Of a stretch of DNA of 6,995 bases, positions 1 to 6,748 are shown piece after piece. Made by a program: the position numbers and the translations under genes. Source of the stretch: Bordetella sp. Lineage in GTDB: Bacteria; Pseudomonadota; Gammaproteobacteria; Burkholderiales; Burkholderiaceae_B. The stretch spans positions 1 to 6,995 of the forward strand of contig DAIDKG010000001.1 in the NCBI GenBank assembly GCA_027450125.1. The letters run 5' to 3'. The number at the start of each line of letters is the position of its first letter. Position 1 is the first letter of the stretch. The notes beneath the pieces were generated by a model, which searched no databases, was not told where the DNA came from, and worked only from the letters and a program-made list of their open reading frames with translations.

Positions 1-40
1 TGAATGAACTGCATGATAGCCATGCGATGCCTATCGCAGG

Positions 41-61
41 ATGGTCTATATGATAGACCTT
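41..61. promoter_or_regulatory. Putative operator 1 (palindrome)
   Basis: Half-sites ATGGTCTAT and ATAGACCTT flank a 3-base spacer (ATG). The inner seven bases of each arm (GGTCTAT / ATAGACC) are perfectly complementary and 8 of 9 pair over the full arms. The same half-site recurs at 161-181, so this is probably a specific protein-binding site and not chance symmetry. By position it could bind the IclR-family protein encoded from 221, or serve a divergent gene to the left of the window. The assignment to that regulator is inference; GntR-type proteins also bind short GT..AC dyads. Confidence 0.5.
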
Positions 62-65
62 GAAG

Positions 66-109
66 GGATTTTTTTGGATCGCCAAAATCCTATCGTTAAC
101 CCTGTTAAC
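66..109. repeat. Inverted repeats in control region
   Basis: Two further dyads lie between the operator-like sites. At 66-90 a GGATTTT arm (66-72) is complementary to AAAATCC (84-90), and TTTTGG/CCAAAA can pair around an ATCG loop. At 95-109 the palindromic hexamer GTTAAC occurs twice around CCT, giving a 15-base symmetric element. Smaller dyads lie at 11-25 (GCATG/CATGC) and 24-37 (GCGAT/ATCGC). Their function is unknown; they could be extra regulator sites or simply follow from AT-rich sequence. Confidence 0.35.
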
Positions 110-128
110 AAGGGGTAAAGTGATTTTT

Positions 129-157
129 TTGAAGCATTCGCCAAAGCAGGGTATTAA
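129..157 (+). promoter_or_regulatory. Predicted sigma-70 promoter of the operon
   Basis: A -35-like TTGAAG (129-134) and a -10-like TATTAA (152-157) are separated by 17 bases, each matching 4 of 6 consensus positions. Transcription would start near 164, inside the palindrome at 161-181. That arrangement suits repression by the first gene's product, and it argues against the in-frame ATG at 161 being the start of the regulator. This is a prediction from sequence only. Confidence 0.4.
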
Positions 158-160
158 TAT

Positions 161-181
161 ATGGTCTACAAGATGGACCAT
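161..181. promoter_or_regulatory. Putative operator 2 (palindrome at +1)
   Basis: Half-sites ATGGTCTAC and ATGGACCAT flank AAG, with 7 of 9 arm positions paired and the outer six (ATGGTC / GACCAT) perfect. The left arm differs by one base from the left arm of the element at 41-61, and both have the same 9-3-9 layout. The centres (51 and 171) are 120 bp apart. The site overlaps the predicted transcription start, where a bound regulator would block initiation. Binding by the adjacent IclR protein is inference. Confidence 0.5.
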
Positions 182-220
182 CTAACGAATTCTCGGCGTA
201 TCGAGACCAGGGAAGATTGC

Positions 221-1021
221 ATGTCGAATGGGGCAAGCCGGGTAGCGGGGGCGCAGGCCATTTCGCGCGCCTTGCGCGTGCTGCGCGCCGTGGCGCGCAT
301 GCGCGACGAGGGCGCGGGGCTGCTGGCGCTCACGCGCGAGGCCGATATGAGCAAGCCCACGGTGCACAGGCTGCTGACTGCGCTCATGGCAGAGGGCATG
401 GTCGAGCAGGATCCGGACACGCGCAAATATTTTCTCGGGCCCGAATGCCATGTGCTGGGCAATCTGGCCGGCCAGCGCCATGGCATGAATCGCGCCGCGG
501 CCGATTCGGTCGCGCGGCTGGCGCGCCAGTGCGGCGATTCGGCTTTTTTTTCGCTGCGCAGCGACGTCTTCGCCGTCTGCGTGCTGCGCGAGGACGGCGA
601 CTACCCCCTCAAGACCCACGTGCTGATGCCGGGCGACAGGCATCCGCTGGGAGTGGGGGCGGGCAGCCTGGCCATGCTCTCGGCATTGTCCGACGAGGGG
701 GTCGAGGAGAGCCTGCAAGCCAACGCGCAACTGCTTGCGACCCGCTATCCGCAGTATTCGGCCGATTTTTTGCGCGAGCAGGTGGCGCAATCGCGTGAGC
801 GCGGCTACTCGCTCAACCGCGGCCGTGTCGTCGCCGGTTCGTGGGGGCTGGGCGTGCCCTTGCTGGACGGCGGCGGCCGCGTGCTGGGCGCGTTGAGCAT
901 CGCCGCGGTCGAGAGCCGGCTCGGCGAGGAGCGCCAGCCGCAGCTGGCGCGCCTGTTATGGCGCGAAGCGCAGCGCCTGCAAAACACGGATTCCAAGACA
1001 ACGACCAGGAGAGCAGCATGA
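221..1021 (+). CDS. IclR-family transcriptional regulator
   Basis: A 266-residue DNA-binding regulator, the usual size for the IclR family. An N-terminal winged helix-turn-helix spans about residues 14-75; the recognition region reads SKPTVHRLLTAL (44-55) and is followed by the wing. A C-terminal ligand-binding domain follows (about 85-255), with the family-typical GVGAGSLAML stretch and a late VPLLDGGGRVLGALSIAA segment. ATG at 221 is chosen because AGGGA lies 7 bases upstream and the protein then begins just before the HTH. An in-frame ATG at 161 would add 20 less typical residues but lies inside the operator-like palindrome at the predicted transcription start. The stop overlaps the next gene's start by four bases (ATGA), so the regulator is the first gene of the operon and probably controls itself. 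IclR proteins may repress or activate in response to small organic acids; the ligand cannot be told from sequence. Confidence 0.9.
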   Translation: MSNGASRVAGAQAISRALRVLRAVARMRDEGAGLLALTREADMSKPTVHRLLTALMAEGMVEQDPDTRKYFLGPECHVLGNLAGQRHGMNRAAADSVARLARQCGDSAFFSLRSDVFAVCVLREDGDYPLKTHVLMPGDRHPLGVGAGSLAMLSALSDEGVEESLQANAQLLATRYPQYSADFLREQVAQSRERGYSLNRGRVVAGSWGLGVPLLDGGGRVLGALSIAAVESRLGEERQPQLARLLWREAQRLQNTDSKTTTRRAA

Positions 1022-2190
1022 CCAAGCGAGCAGTCATCGTGGGATGGTCCCACATTCCCTTCGGCAAACTCATCGAGCCCGATACCGAGAGCCTGATGGC
1101 CCGCGTTTCCGGCGCGGCGCTGGATCACGCCGGCGTGTCGCGAGAAGACGTCGACGGCATCTATGTCGGCGTCTACAACAACGGCTTCGACAAGCAGGAC
1201 TTCCAGGGCGCGCTTGTCGCCCTGGCCGAACCGGCGCTGGCCTATACGCCTGCCACCCGGCTGGAAAACGCCTGCGCCACCGGCTCGGCAGCCATCCATG
1301 CCGCGATGGATTTCATCGAGGCCGGCCGCGGTCGCGTCGCGCTGGTGGTGGGCGCCGAGAAAATGAGCTCCCAGCCCAATGCCGTCGTCGGCGACATCCT
1401 GCTCAGCGCCAGCTATCGCAAGGAAGAAGCCGATGTCACGGGCGGCTTTGCCGGGGTGTTCGCCGAGATCGCCAAATCGTATTTCGCGCGCTATGGCGAT
1501 CGCAGCGAGGAGCTGGCCCGCATCGCCGCCAAGAATCACAAGAACGGCGTGGACAATCCCTACGCGCAGATCCGCAAGGACCTGGGCTTTGACTTCTGCA
1601 ATGAAGTGTCCGACAAGAACCCCTATGTGGCCGCGCCCTTGCGCCGCACCGATTGTTCGCTGGTGTCCGACGGCGCTGCGGCCCTGGTGATTGCCGACGA
1701 AGAGACCGCGCGCGATCTGGCGCGGGCGGTGGGTTTTCGGGCGCGCAGCCACGCCAACGACCTCATGCCGCTGTCGCGGCGCGATCCCACCACACTGGAA
1801 GGCGCGCGCCGCGCCTGGCGCCAGGCCCTGGACCAGGCCGGGATCGGCCTGGACGACCTGAGCCTGGTCGAGACCCACGATTGCTTCACCATTGCCGAGC
1901 TGCTCGAATACGAGGCCATGGGCCTGGCCGCGCCGGGCGAGGGCTACAAGGTGGTGCGCGAAGGCATCGCCGAAAAGACCGGCCGGCTGCCCATCAACGT
2001 CTCGGGCGGCCTCAAGGCCAAGGGGCATCCCATCGGCGCGACCGGCGTGTCCATGCATGTTCTGGCCTGCATGCAGCTCATGAACGAGGCCGGCGCCATG
2101 CAGGTGCCCGGCGCCGCACTGGCCGGCGTGTTCAACATGGGCGGCGCGGCCGTGACCAACTACGTCAGCATTCTGGAGCGCCGCAAATGA
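1018..2190 (+). CDS. Thiolase-family protein (SCP-x type)
   Basis: A 390-residue thiolase-superfamily enzyme, probably cleaving a 3-ketoacyl-CoA with CoA to release a shortened acyl-CoA (or the reverse condensation) in the cytoplasm. The nucleophile is the Cys of ENACATGS (C86). An HDCF motif (287-290), typical of the SCP-x/SCP2-thiolase branch, and GGLKAKGHPIGATG (330-343, with H337) complete the active site. The C-terminal loop reads FNMGGAAV (372-379) and lacks the second Cys of classical FadA/PhaA thiolases, which separates it from acetyl-CoA acetyltransferases; names such as acetyl-CoA acetyltransferase would be too specific. AGGAG lies 6 bases before the ATG. It overlaps the regulator by 4 bases upstream and the CoA ligase by 4 bases downstream, implying translational coupling. 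The substrate is unknown; neighbours suggest an organic acid or side-chain degradation route. Confidence 0.9.
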   Translation: MTKRAVIVGWSHIPFGKLIEPDTESLMARVSGAALDHAGVSREDVDGIYVGVYNNGFDKQDFQGALVALAEPALAYTPATRLENACATGSAAIHAAMDFIEAGRGRVALVVGAEKMSSQPNAVVGDILLSASYRKEEADVTGGFAGVFAEIAKSYFARYGDRSEELARIAAKNHKNGVDNPYAQIRKDLGFDFCNEVSDKNPYVAAPLRRTDCSLVSDGAAALVIADEETARDLARAVGFRARSHANDLMPLSRRDPTTLEGARRAWRQALDQAGIGLDDLSLVETHDCFTIAELLEYEAMGLAAPGEGYKVVREGIAEKTGRLPINVSGGLKAKGHPIGATGVSMHVLACMQLMNEAGAMQVPGAALAGVFNMGGAAVTNYVSILERRK

Positions 2191-3830
2191 GCGATGTGGC
2201 AACGGCAAGCGGGCTGCAGGCGCCGCTGGGCGGTCTGGCGCCGGTGTCGCTGCGCGTCATGAACCTGGCGACGTTCCTGACGCAGGCGGCGCGCCGGCAT
2301 CCCGGCCGGCCGGCGCTGGCCTGCGGCGATGCCGTCGTGAGCTGGCGCGAACTCGAGAGCCGCGTCGCTGCGCTGGCGCGCGCTTTGTCGCAGCATGGCA
2401 TAGGCAAGGGCGACAGAGTGCTTCTGCACTCGCGCAACAATGTCGAACTGGTCGTCGCCATGTTCGCGGTGTTTCGTCTGGGCGCCGTCTGGGTGCCGAC
2501 CAATTTCCGCATCGCGCCCGACGAGGCGGCTTACCTGGCCCAGGCGTCCGGGGCCGTGGCCTTCCTGTGCCAGGGCGAGTTCGCGGAACACGCACAGGCG
2601 GTGGCCCAAGCCGTGCCGGATCTGCGCCTGCTGGTGCGCATAGGGCAGGGCGATTTCGGTTCGGCCCAAGTCGATGAGCTCATCGACAGCCATATGGGCC
2701 AGCCCATGCCTGCGGCCGACGTGCAGCGCGACGACCCCTGCTGGTTCTTCTTCACGTCGGGCACGACCGGACGGCCCAAGGCGGCAGTGCTTACGCACGG
2801 CCAGATGGCCTTCGTCATGACCAACCACCTGTGCGATCTGATGCCCGGCACCACCGAGGAGGACGCCAGCCTGGTGGTGGCGCCGCTGTCGCACGGGGCG
2901 GGCATACACCTGATCACGCAGGTGGCGCGCGCGGCGGTGAGCATCCTGCCCGAGGGCAACCGTTTCGACCCGGACGACATCTGGCGGCTGGTGCAGCGCT
3001 GGAAGGTGAGCAACATGTTCACCGTGCCCACCATTGTCAAGATGCTGGTCGAGCATCCGTCGGTCGACGCATGGGACCACTCCAGCCTGCGCTATGTGAT
3101 CTACGCGGGGGCGCCCATGTACCGCGAAGATCAGAAGCGGGCGCTGGACAAGCTGGGCAAGGTGCTGGTGCAGTATTTCGGCCTGGGCGAGGTCACGGGC
3201 AATATCACGGTGTTCCCGCCGCGCCTGCACCAGTCGGAGGATGGCCCCGAGGCGCGCATCGGCACCTGCGGTTTCGAGCGCACGGGCATGCAGGTCCAGA
3301 TCCAGGACGACCAGGGACGCGAAGTGGCGCCCGGCGCCACCGGCGAGATCTGCGTCTGCGGTCCGGCCGTGTTCGCGGGCTACTACAACAACCCGCAGGC
3401 CAACGCCAAGTCCTTCCGCAACGGCTGGTTCCGCACCGGCGACCTGGGACATATGGACGAGCAGGGCTATGTCTATATCACCGGGCGCGAGTCGGACATG
3501 TACATCTCCGGCGGCTCCAACATCTATCCGCGCGAGATCGAGGAAAAAACCCTGGCGCATCCGGCCATCGCCGAGGTGGCCGTGCTGGGCGTGCCCGATC
3601 CCGTATGGGGCGAGGTGGGGGTGATGGTCTGCGTGCTGCGCGAGGGGCACGGACTTGAAGAGGCCGAACTGCAGGGTTGGCTGCAAGACAGGCTGGCCCG
3701 CTACAAACTGCCGCGCCGCATCTTTTTCTGGGATGCCCTGCCGCGGTCGGGCTACGGCAAGATCACCAAGAAACTGGTGCGCGACGCGATGGCCGAGCGC
3801 GGTTGCCTGCCTTTGCAGGACGCGCCCTAG
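2187..3830 (+). CDS. AMP-forming acyl-CoA synthetase
   Basis: A 547-residue ANL-superfamily ligase that would activate a carboxylic acid with ATP and CoA through an acyl-adenylate. The P-loop FFFTSGTTGRPK is at 187-198. The A5 region reads QYFGLGEVTG (329-338), with G in place of the usual Thr before the conserved Glu (E335). A7 is GWFRTGDLG (413-421, Asp419), the hinge GRESDMYISGGSNIYPREIE lies at 433-452, and A10 contains GKITKK with the expected catalytic Lys at 525. Length is normal, and both the large N-terminal and small C-terminal domains are complete. GGAG lies 8 bases before the ATG, which overlaps the thiolase stop (ATGA). Substrate length and type cannot be read from the motifs; database names such as long-chain fatty acid CoA ligase would be guesses. 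The operon suggests it feeds the thiolase and dehydrogenase. Confidence 0.92.
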   Translation: MSDVATASGLQAPLGGLAPVSLRVMNLATFLTQAARRHPGRPALACGDAVVSWRELESRVAALARALSQHGIGKGDRVLLHSRNNVELVVAMFAVFRLGAVWVPTNFRIAPDEAAYLAQASGAVAFLCQGEFAEHAQAVAQAVPDLRLLVRIGQGDFGSAQVDELIDSHMGQPMPAADVQRDDPCWFFFTSGTTGRPKAAVLTHGQMAFVMTNHLCDLMPGTTEEDASLVVAPLSHGAGIHLITQVARAAVSILPEGNRFDPDDIWRLVQRWKVSNMFTVPTIVKMLVEHPSVDAWDHSSLRYVIYAGAPMYREDQKRALDKLGKVLVQYFGLGEVTGNITVFPPRLHQSEDGPEARIGTCGFERTGMQVQIQDDQGREVAPGATGEICVCGPAVFAGYYNNPQANAKSFRNGWFRTGDLGHMDEQGYVYITGRESDMYISGGSNIYPREIEEKTLAHPAIAEVAVLGVPDPVWGEVGVMVCVLREGHGLEEAELQGWLQDRLARYKLPRRIFFWDALPRSGYGKITKKLVRDAMAERGCLPLQDAP

Positions 3831-3865
3831 CTGCCGCCGGCGCGCCACGAAAAATGGAGGAAGCG

Positions 3866-4621
3866 ATGCAGACCAGGCAGGAAGCGGTGCTGGTGACAGG
3901 CGGCGCGTCGGGCATCGGGCTGTCCGTTGCGCACGGCCTGGCCCAGCAAGGATGGCGAGTGCTGGCGGCCGACATCTCGCAGGAGGCGCTGGATGCCGCG
4001 GCCCGGGAACTGCCAGCCGAACGCGTGCGCTGCGTGCGTCTGGACGTGTGCGATGAAAATCAGATCGGCGACGTGCTGGGCGCCAACGCGGATTTTGGAC
4101 CGCTGGCCGGCCTGGTGAGCTCGGCCGGCATCGGCAAGGAGGTTTCTTTCTTCGACACCGACGCCGCGCTCATGCGCCGCATGCTCGAAGTCAATCTGAT
4201 CGGCACTTTCAATGTGGCCAAGCAGGTGGCACTGCGCATGCGCGAGCGCGGGCAGGGCTCCATCGTCAATATCGCCTCGGTTTCGGGCATACGCGGCAAT
4301 GTGGACCGCACGGCCTACGGTGCATCCAAGGGCGGCGTCATCACCATGACGCGCGTGATGGCGGTGGAACTTGCCGAGTACGGCATCCGCGTCAACGTCG
4401 TCGCGCCTGGCCCGGTCGACACGCCCATGGTGGCCAGGATGCACAGCGCAGCCTCGCGCGAATCGTGGACGCGCATGCTGCCTCAGCGGCGCTACGCCCG
4501 GCCGGAAGAACTGACCGGCACCATAGACTGGCTGCTGGATCCGTCGCGCTCGAGCTACGTGACCGGCCAGCTGATCTGCGTCGACGGCGGTTTCACGGCG
4601 GGGGGCATCCTCAGGAATTGA
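3866..4621 (+). CDS. Short-chain dehydrogenase/reductase (SDR)
   Basis: A 251-residue classical SDR, a cytoplasmic NAD(P)-dependent alcohol/ketone oxidoreductase. The cofactor motif TGGASGIG is at 11-18. Asp36 at the end of the second strand suggests preference for NAD(H) over NADP(H), and Asp60 is the usual adenine-ring contact. SSAG (85-88) replaces the common NNAG. The catalytic tetrad is Asn110, Ser138, Tyr151 and Lys155 (YGASK). The C-terminal part has PGPVDTPM and VTGQLICVDGGF, as in FabG-like members. ATG at 3866 is preferred because GGAGG lies 5 bases upstream; an in-frame ATG at 3854 overlaps that site. It is the fourth gene of the operon, 35 bases after the ligase. A role in oxidising a 3-hydroxyacyl-CoA to the thiolase substrate is a reasonable inference, but SDR specificity is not readable from sequence. 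Confidence 0.9.
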   Translation: MQTRQEAVLVTGGASGIGLSVAHGLAQQGWRVLAADISQEALDAAARELPAERVRCVRLDVCDENQIGDVLGANADFGPLAGLVSSAGIGKEVSFFDTDAALMRRMLEVNLIGTFNVAKQVALRMRERGQGSIVNIASVSGIRGNVDRTAYGASKGGVITMTRVMAVELAEYGIRVNVVAPGPVDTPMVARMHSAASRESWTRMLPQRRYARPEELTGTIDWLLDPSRSSYVTGQLICVDGGFTAGGILRN

Positions 4622-4663
4622 TGGGGGCGCGCCACACTTTCTCCCGGTTTTTCCGCGCCACTC

Positions 4664-4680
4664 ATGCAGCGCCGGCGCAT
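4664..4680 (+). terminator. Weak candidate terminator hairpin
   Basis: About 43 bases after the SDR stop, ATGC+GC can pair with GC+GCAT around a GCCG loop with one bulged A, followed by only three T. The stem is short and the T tract poor, so this is a marginal candidate for the end of the operon. No better terminator is visible before satP, so some read-through into satP is possible. Confidence 0.2.
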
Positions 4681-4685
4681 TTGGG

Positions 4686-4755
4686 TTGAATTCACTGATT
4701 TGTAAGCAAATTTGAGTAACGTGAAGCGCGGTGAATCAGGTCCGAATTTGCGGAC
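4686..4755 (+). promoter_or_regulatory. satP upstream region with dyads
   Basis: The gap between the SDR gene and satP (4622-4803) has no gene. Its central part is AT-rich and has an ATTTG/CAAAT dyad around TAAG (4698-4711), an ATTCAC/GTGAAT pair (4690-4695 and 4731-4736), and a GTCCG/CGGAC palindrome around AATTTG (4740-4755). AATTTG recurs at 4709 and 4745. A TTGAAT (4686-4691) could be a -35, but I found no convincing -10 at the right distance. A satP promoter is expected here but cannot be placed with confidence. Confidence 0.3.
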
Positions 4756-4803
4756 ATGTTCTCGCCGCGCAGTACGCAAAACACAAATTACGGAGACACC
4801 CCT

Positions 4804-5373
4804 ATGAGCACTGCTTCCTCGTTTAAATTTCCGAATCCCGCGCCGCTGGGCCTGGCCGGTTTCGCGCTGACCACCTGGCTGTTGAGCATGATCAACGCGG
4901 GCTGGTTCGACGGCGCGTCGCTCGGCATGGTGCTGGCCTGCGCGTTCGCATTCGGCGGCACGGCACAAATGATCGCCGGTGTAATGGAGGTGCCTCGCGG
5001 CAACACCTTCGGCTTCACCGCATTCGTGAGCTATGGCGCTTTCTGGTGGTCGTTCGCGCTGTTCGTCGTGTTTTTCCACGGCAAGGTTCCGGGAACGTTC
5101 GTGGGCTGGTACCTGCTGCTCTGGGGGGTGTTCACGTTTTACATGTGGCTGGCGACCTTCCGCTCGCCACGCGTGCTGCAGCTGATCTTCCTGGCGTTGT
5201 GGATTACGTTCTTCCTGCTCGCGGCAGGCGACGGCCTGGGCATGCCCGCAGCGGGACATCTCGGGGGGTATATGGGTCTGGTCACTGCGTTCCTGGCCTT
5301 CTACCTGTCCGCCGCCGATGTGGTCAACGAGGCCTACGGCCGCACTGTGCTGCCGATCGGCGCCAAGAGCTGA
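4804..5373 (+). CDS. satP: Acetate/succinate transporter, AceTr family
   Basis: A 189-residue inner-membrane protein of the GPR1/FUN34/YaaH family. It matches E. coli SatP in length and in recognisable blocks: the signature NPAPLGLAGF (11-20), FGGTAQMIAG (50-59), NTFGFTAFVSYGAFW (67-81), WGVFTFYMW (107-115) and the C-terminal YGRTVLPIG (178-186). Six hydrophobic segments are visible at about 15-34, 40-62, 70-91, 98-118, 122-142 and 152-173. Family members move acetate, and in some cases succinate, across the cytoplasmic membrane, with proton coupling reported. ATG at 4804 is chosen because GGAG lies 8 bases upstream and the family signature starts soon after; an upstream in-frame ATG at 4756 lacks such support. 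It is co-oriented with the catabolic operon but separated by 182 bases, so it is probably a separate unit. A strong terminator follows. Confidence 0.93.
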   Translation: MSTASSFKFPNPAPLGLAGFALTTWLLSMINAGWFDGASLGMVLACAFAFGGTAQMIAGVMEVPRGNTFGFTAFVSYGAFWWSFALFVVFFHGKVPGTFVGWYLLLWGVFTFYMWLATFRSPRVLQLIFLALWITFFLLAAGDGLGMPAAGHLGGYMGLVTAFLAFYLSAADVVNEAYGRTVLPIGAKS

Positions 5374-5413
5374 CGCGCATCCGGTCACGGCTGGCTCGCG
5401 CCTGATCCGACCG

Positions 5414-5449
5414 ACGCCGTGTCCGTCCTTGCGACGGACACGGCGTTTT
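5414..5449 (+). terminator. Intrinsic terminator after satP
   Basis: A perfect 14-bp stem (5414-5427 with 5433-5446) encloses a CTTGC loop (5428-5432). The last paired T (5446) begins a TTTT run (5446-5449). It lies about 40 bases after the satP stop. On the minus strand, where it follows the convergent dehydrogenase gene, no T tract is present, so termination there would be weaker, though the stem could still hinder polymerase. Confidence 0.88.
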
Positions 5450-5462
5450 GCGTTAACAGACC

Positions 5463-6692
5463 CTAGTCCGGCAATGCCTCGCCGGACATGAGCTGCGCCA
5501 CGGCTTCGGCGGTTGCCGCCGAGAGCGTCCAGCCCAGGTGTCCATGCCCCGTGTTGTAGAAGACATGACGATGCCGGCCGCGGCCGACCCGGGGCACCAT
5601 GTCCGGCAGCATCGGCCGCAGTCCCGCCCACGGCACGACGCGCGAGCTCGATACGTCCGGGAAATGGCCGCGCATCCAGCGCACCAGCGGCTCGATGCGA
5701 TCGGCGCGGATGTCGCGATTCTCCCCGTTCAATTCCGCGGTGCCGGCGATGCGGAAACGCTCTGCTCCGAGCCGGCTGGTGACGATCTTGGCTTTGTCGT
5801 CGAGCAGGCTGACCCAGGGGGCGGCGGCGCGGCTTTGCGCATCGTCCAGGTGCACGGTGATCGAATAGCCCTTGACCGGGTAGACGTTCACCTGATCGCC
5901 GACCTGTGCGGCGAGCGCCCGGCTGCCGACGCCGGCGCAAACGACCAGGCGATCGAAGATCGAGGTGTCCGGCAGCGCGTCGCGCCGCGCCCTGACGGCG
6001 ATTTTCAGCTCGGGCGTCTGCTCGACGGATTCGACCGTCGCTTCGTAGCGGAATTCGACGCCCAGTCGCTCGCAAGCCTGGGCCAGGCCGCGCGTAAATT
6101 TGTGGATATCGCCGGTCGAGTCGGATTCGGTGAAGAACCCGCCGTAGAACTGCCCCTGCAGCGTGGGTTCGATGGCGCGGATTTCTTCAGGAGTCACCGC
6201 GCGGCGTTCGAGTCCGCCTGCGCGCAGCAAGGTATTGACCTTCGTCGCGGCATCGAACTCGCGCCGCGTGGCATAGAAATGCAGGATGCCGCGTTGTTCG
6301 TGATCGAAGGCGATGCCCTCGCGTTGCGCTATCGAGTACAGGTGCGCGCGTGCGGCGATGGCCAGGCGGACCGTGTCGATCGTATTGCGCCGATAGTTGG
6401 GGATCTGGCGCAGGAATTGGGCGATCCAGCTGTACTTGTGCCAGCTGGGGCGGGGATTCAGCAAAAGCGGCGCGGAACGCGTGAACATCCAGCGCAGTCC
6501 CTTGAATACGGTTGCGCGACTGTTCCAGACTTCGGCATTGCTGGCCGACAGCTGTCCGCCGTTCGCAAACGACGTCTCCATCGCCGCATAGCGATGGCGT
6601 TCGAGGACGGTGACCTGGTGCCCGCGGCGGGCGAGGGCGTAAGCGGTGGTGACGCCGGTGATACCGGCGCCTATGATGGCAATTCGCGACAT
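5463..6692 (-). CDS. dadA: D-amino acid dehydrogenase (DadA-like)
   Basis: A 409-residue FAD-dependent oxidoreductase of the DAO/DadA family, which oxidatively deaminates D-amino acids to 2-oxo acids and passes electrons to the respiratory chain at the inner face of the membrane. The N-terminal Rossmann motif is IIGAGITG (Gly8, Gly10, Gly13), ending in Glu31. The DadA block ETSFANGGQLS is at 39-49 and WMFTRSAPL follows. The C-terminal FAD-binding region has GLRPMLPD (357-364) and NTGHGHLGWT (380-389), close to the E. coli DadA C terminus. It is slightly shorter than E. coli DadA (432). The start at 6692 matches the DadA N terminus but has only a weak GGA Shine-Dalgarno. An in-frame ATG at 6740 has GGGG 5 bases upstream and would add 16 residues. 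A tandem glycine riboswitch precedes the gene, so glycine or a related amino acid may be a physiological substrate. Many genomes carry several DadA paralogues, so the symbol denotes the family. Confidence 0.88.
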   Translation of the reverse strand: MSRIAIIGAGITGVTTAYALARRGHQVTVLERHRYAAMETSFANGGQLSASNAEVWNSRATVFKGLRWMFTRSAPLLLNPRPSWHKYSWIAQFLRQIPNYRRNTIDTVRLAIAARAHLYSIAQREGIAFDHEQRGILHFYATRREFDAATKVNTLLRAGGLERRAVTPEEIRAIEPTLQGQFYGGFFTESDSTGDIHKFTRGLAQACERLGVEFRYEATVESVEQTPELKIAVRARRDALPDTSIFDRLVVCAGVGSRALAAQVGDQVNVYPVKGYSITVHLDDAQSRAAAPWVSLLDDKAKIVTSRLGAERFRIAGTAELNGENRDIRADRIEPLVRWMRGHFPDVSSSRVVPWAGLRPMLPDMVPRVGRGRHRHVFYNTGHGHLGWTLSAATAEAVAQLMSGEALPD

Positions 6693-6718
6693 GGCGTGAT
6701 CCAGAGAGGGTTGAGGTC

Positions 6719-6738
6719 GCCGGCGCAAACCCGCCGGC
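6719..6738 (-). promoter_or_regulatory. Hairpin between riboswitch and dehydrogenase start
   Basis: A perfect 7-bp stem (GCCGGCG at 6719-6725 with CGCCGGC at 6732-6738) with a 6-base loop lies between the second glycine aptamer and the annotated start codon. No T tract follows on the transcribed strand, so it is not a standard terminator. It could be part of the expression platform, perhaps by limiting ribosome access, but no clear alternative pairing with the aptamer was found by eye. Confidence 0.4.
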
Positions 6739-6748
6739 ATCGCTACCC

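Noticed and set aside
161..220. ATG at 161 (or 173) as the start of the IclR regulator
   Set aside because: These codons lie in the palindrome at the predicted transcription start. The 20 extra residues are not HTH-related, and the ATG at 221 has a better-placed AGGGA. An alternative upstream promoter could revive this start.
805..3848. Long minus-strand open frames opposite the thiolase and CoA ligase genes (467 and 562 codons)
   Set aside because: They mirror real genes whose motifs are clear on the plus strand. Their products are low-complexity His/Ala/Arg/Gly-rich sequences with no family motif, as expected for antisense frames in high-GC DNA.
4555..6075. A 506-codon minus-strand open frame spanning satP and part of the dehydrogenase gene
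   Set aside because: It overlaps satP and its terminator in antisense and is out of frame with the dehydrogenase. The product is compositionally biased with no recognisable domain.
6719..6738. The GC-rich hairpin as an intrinsic terminator of the riboswitch
   Set aside because: It is followed by GACCTCAACC with no T tract, so it does not fit a rho-independent terminator.
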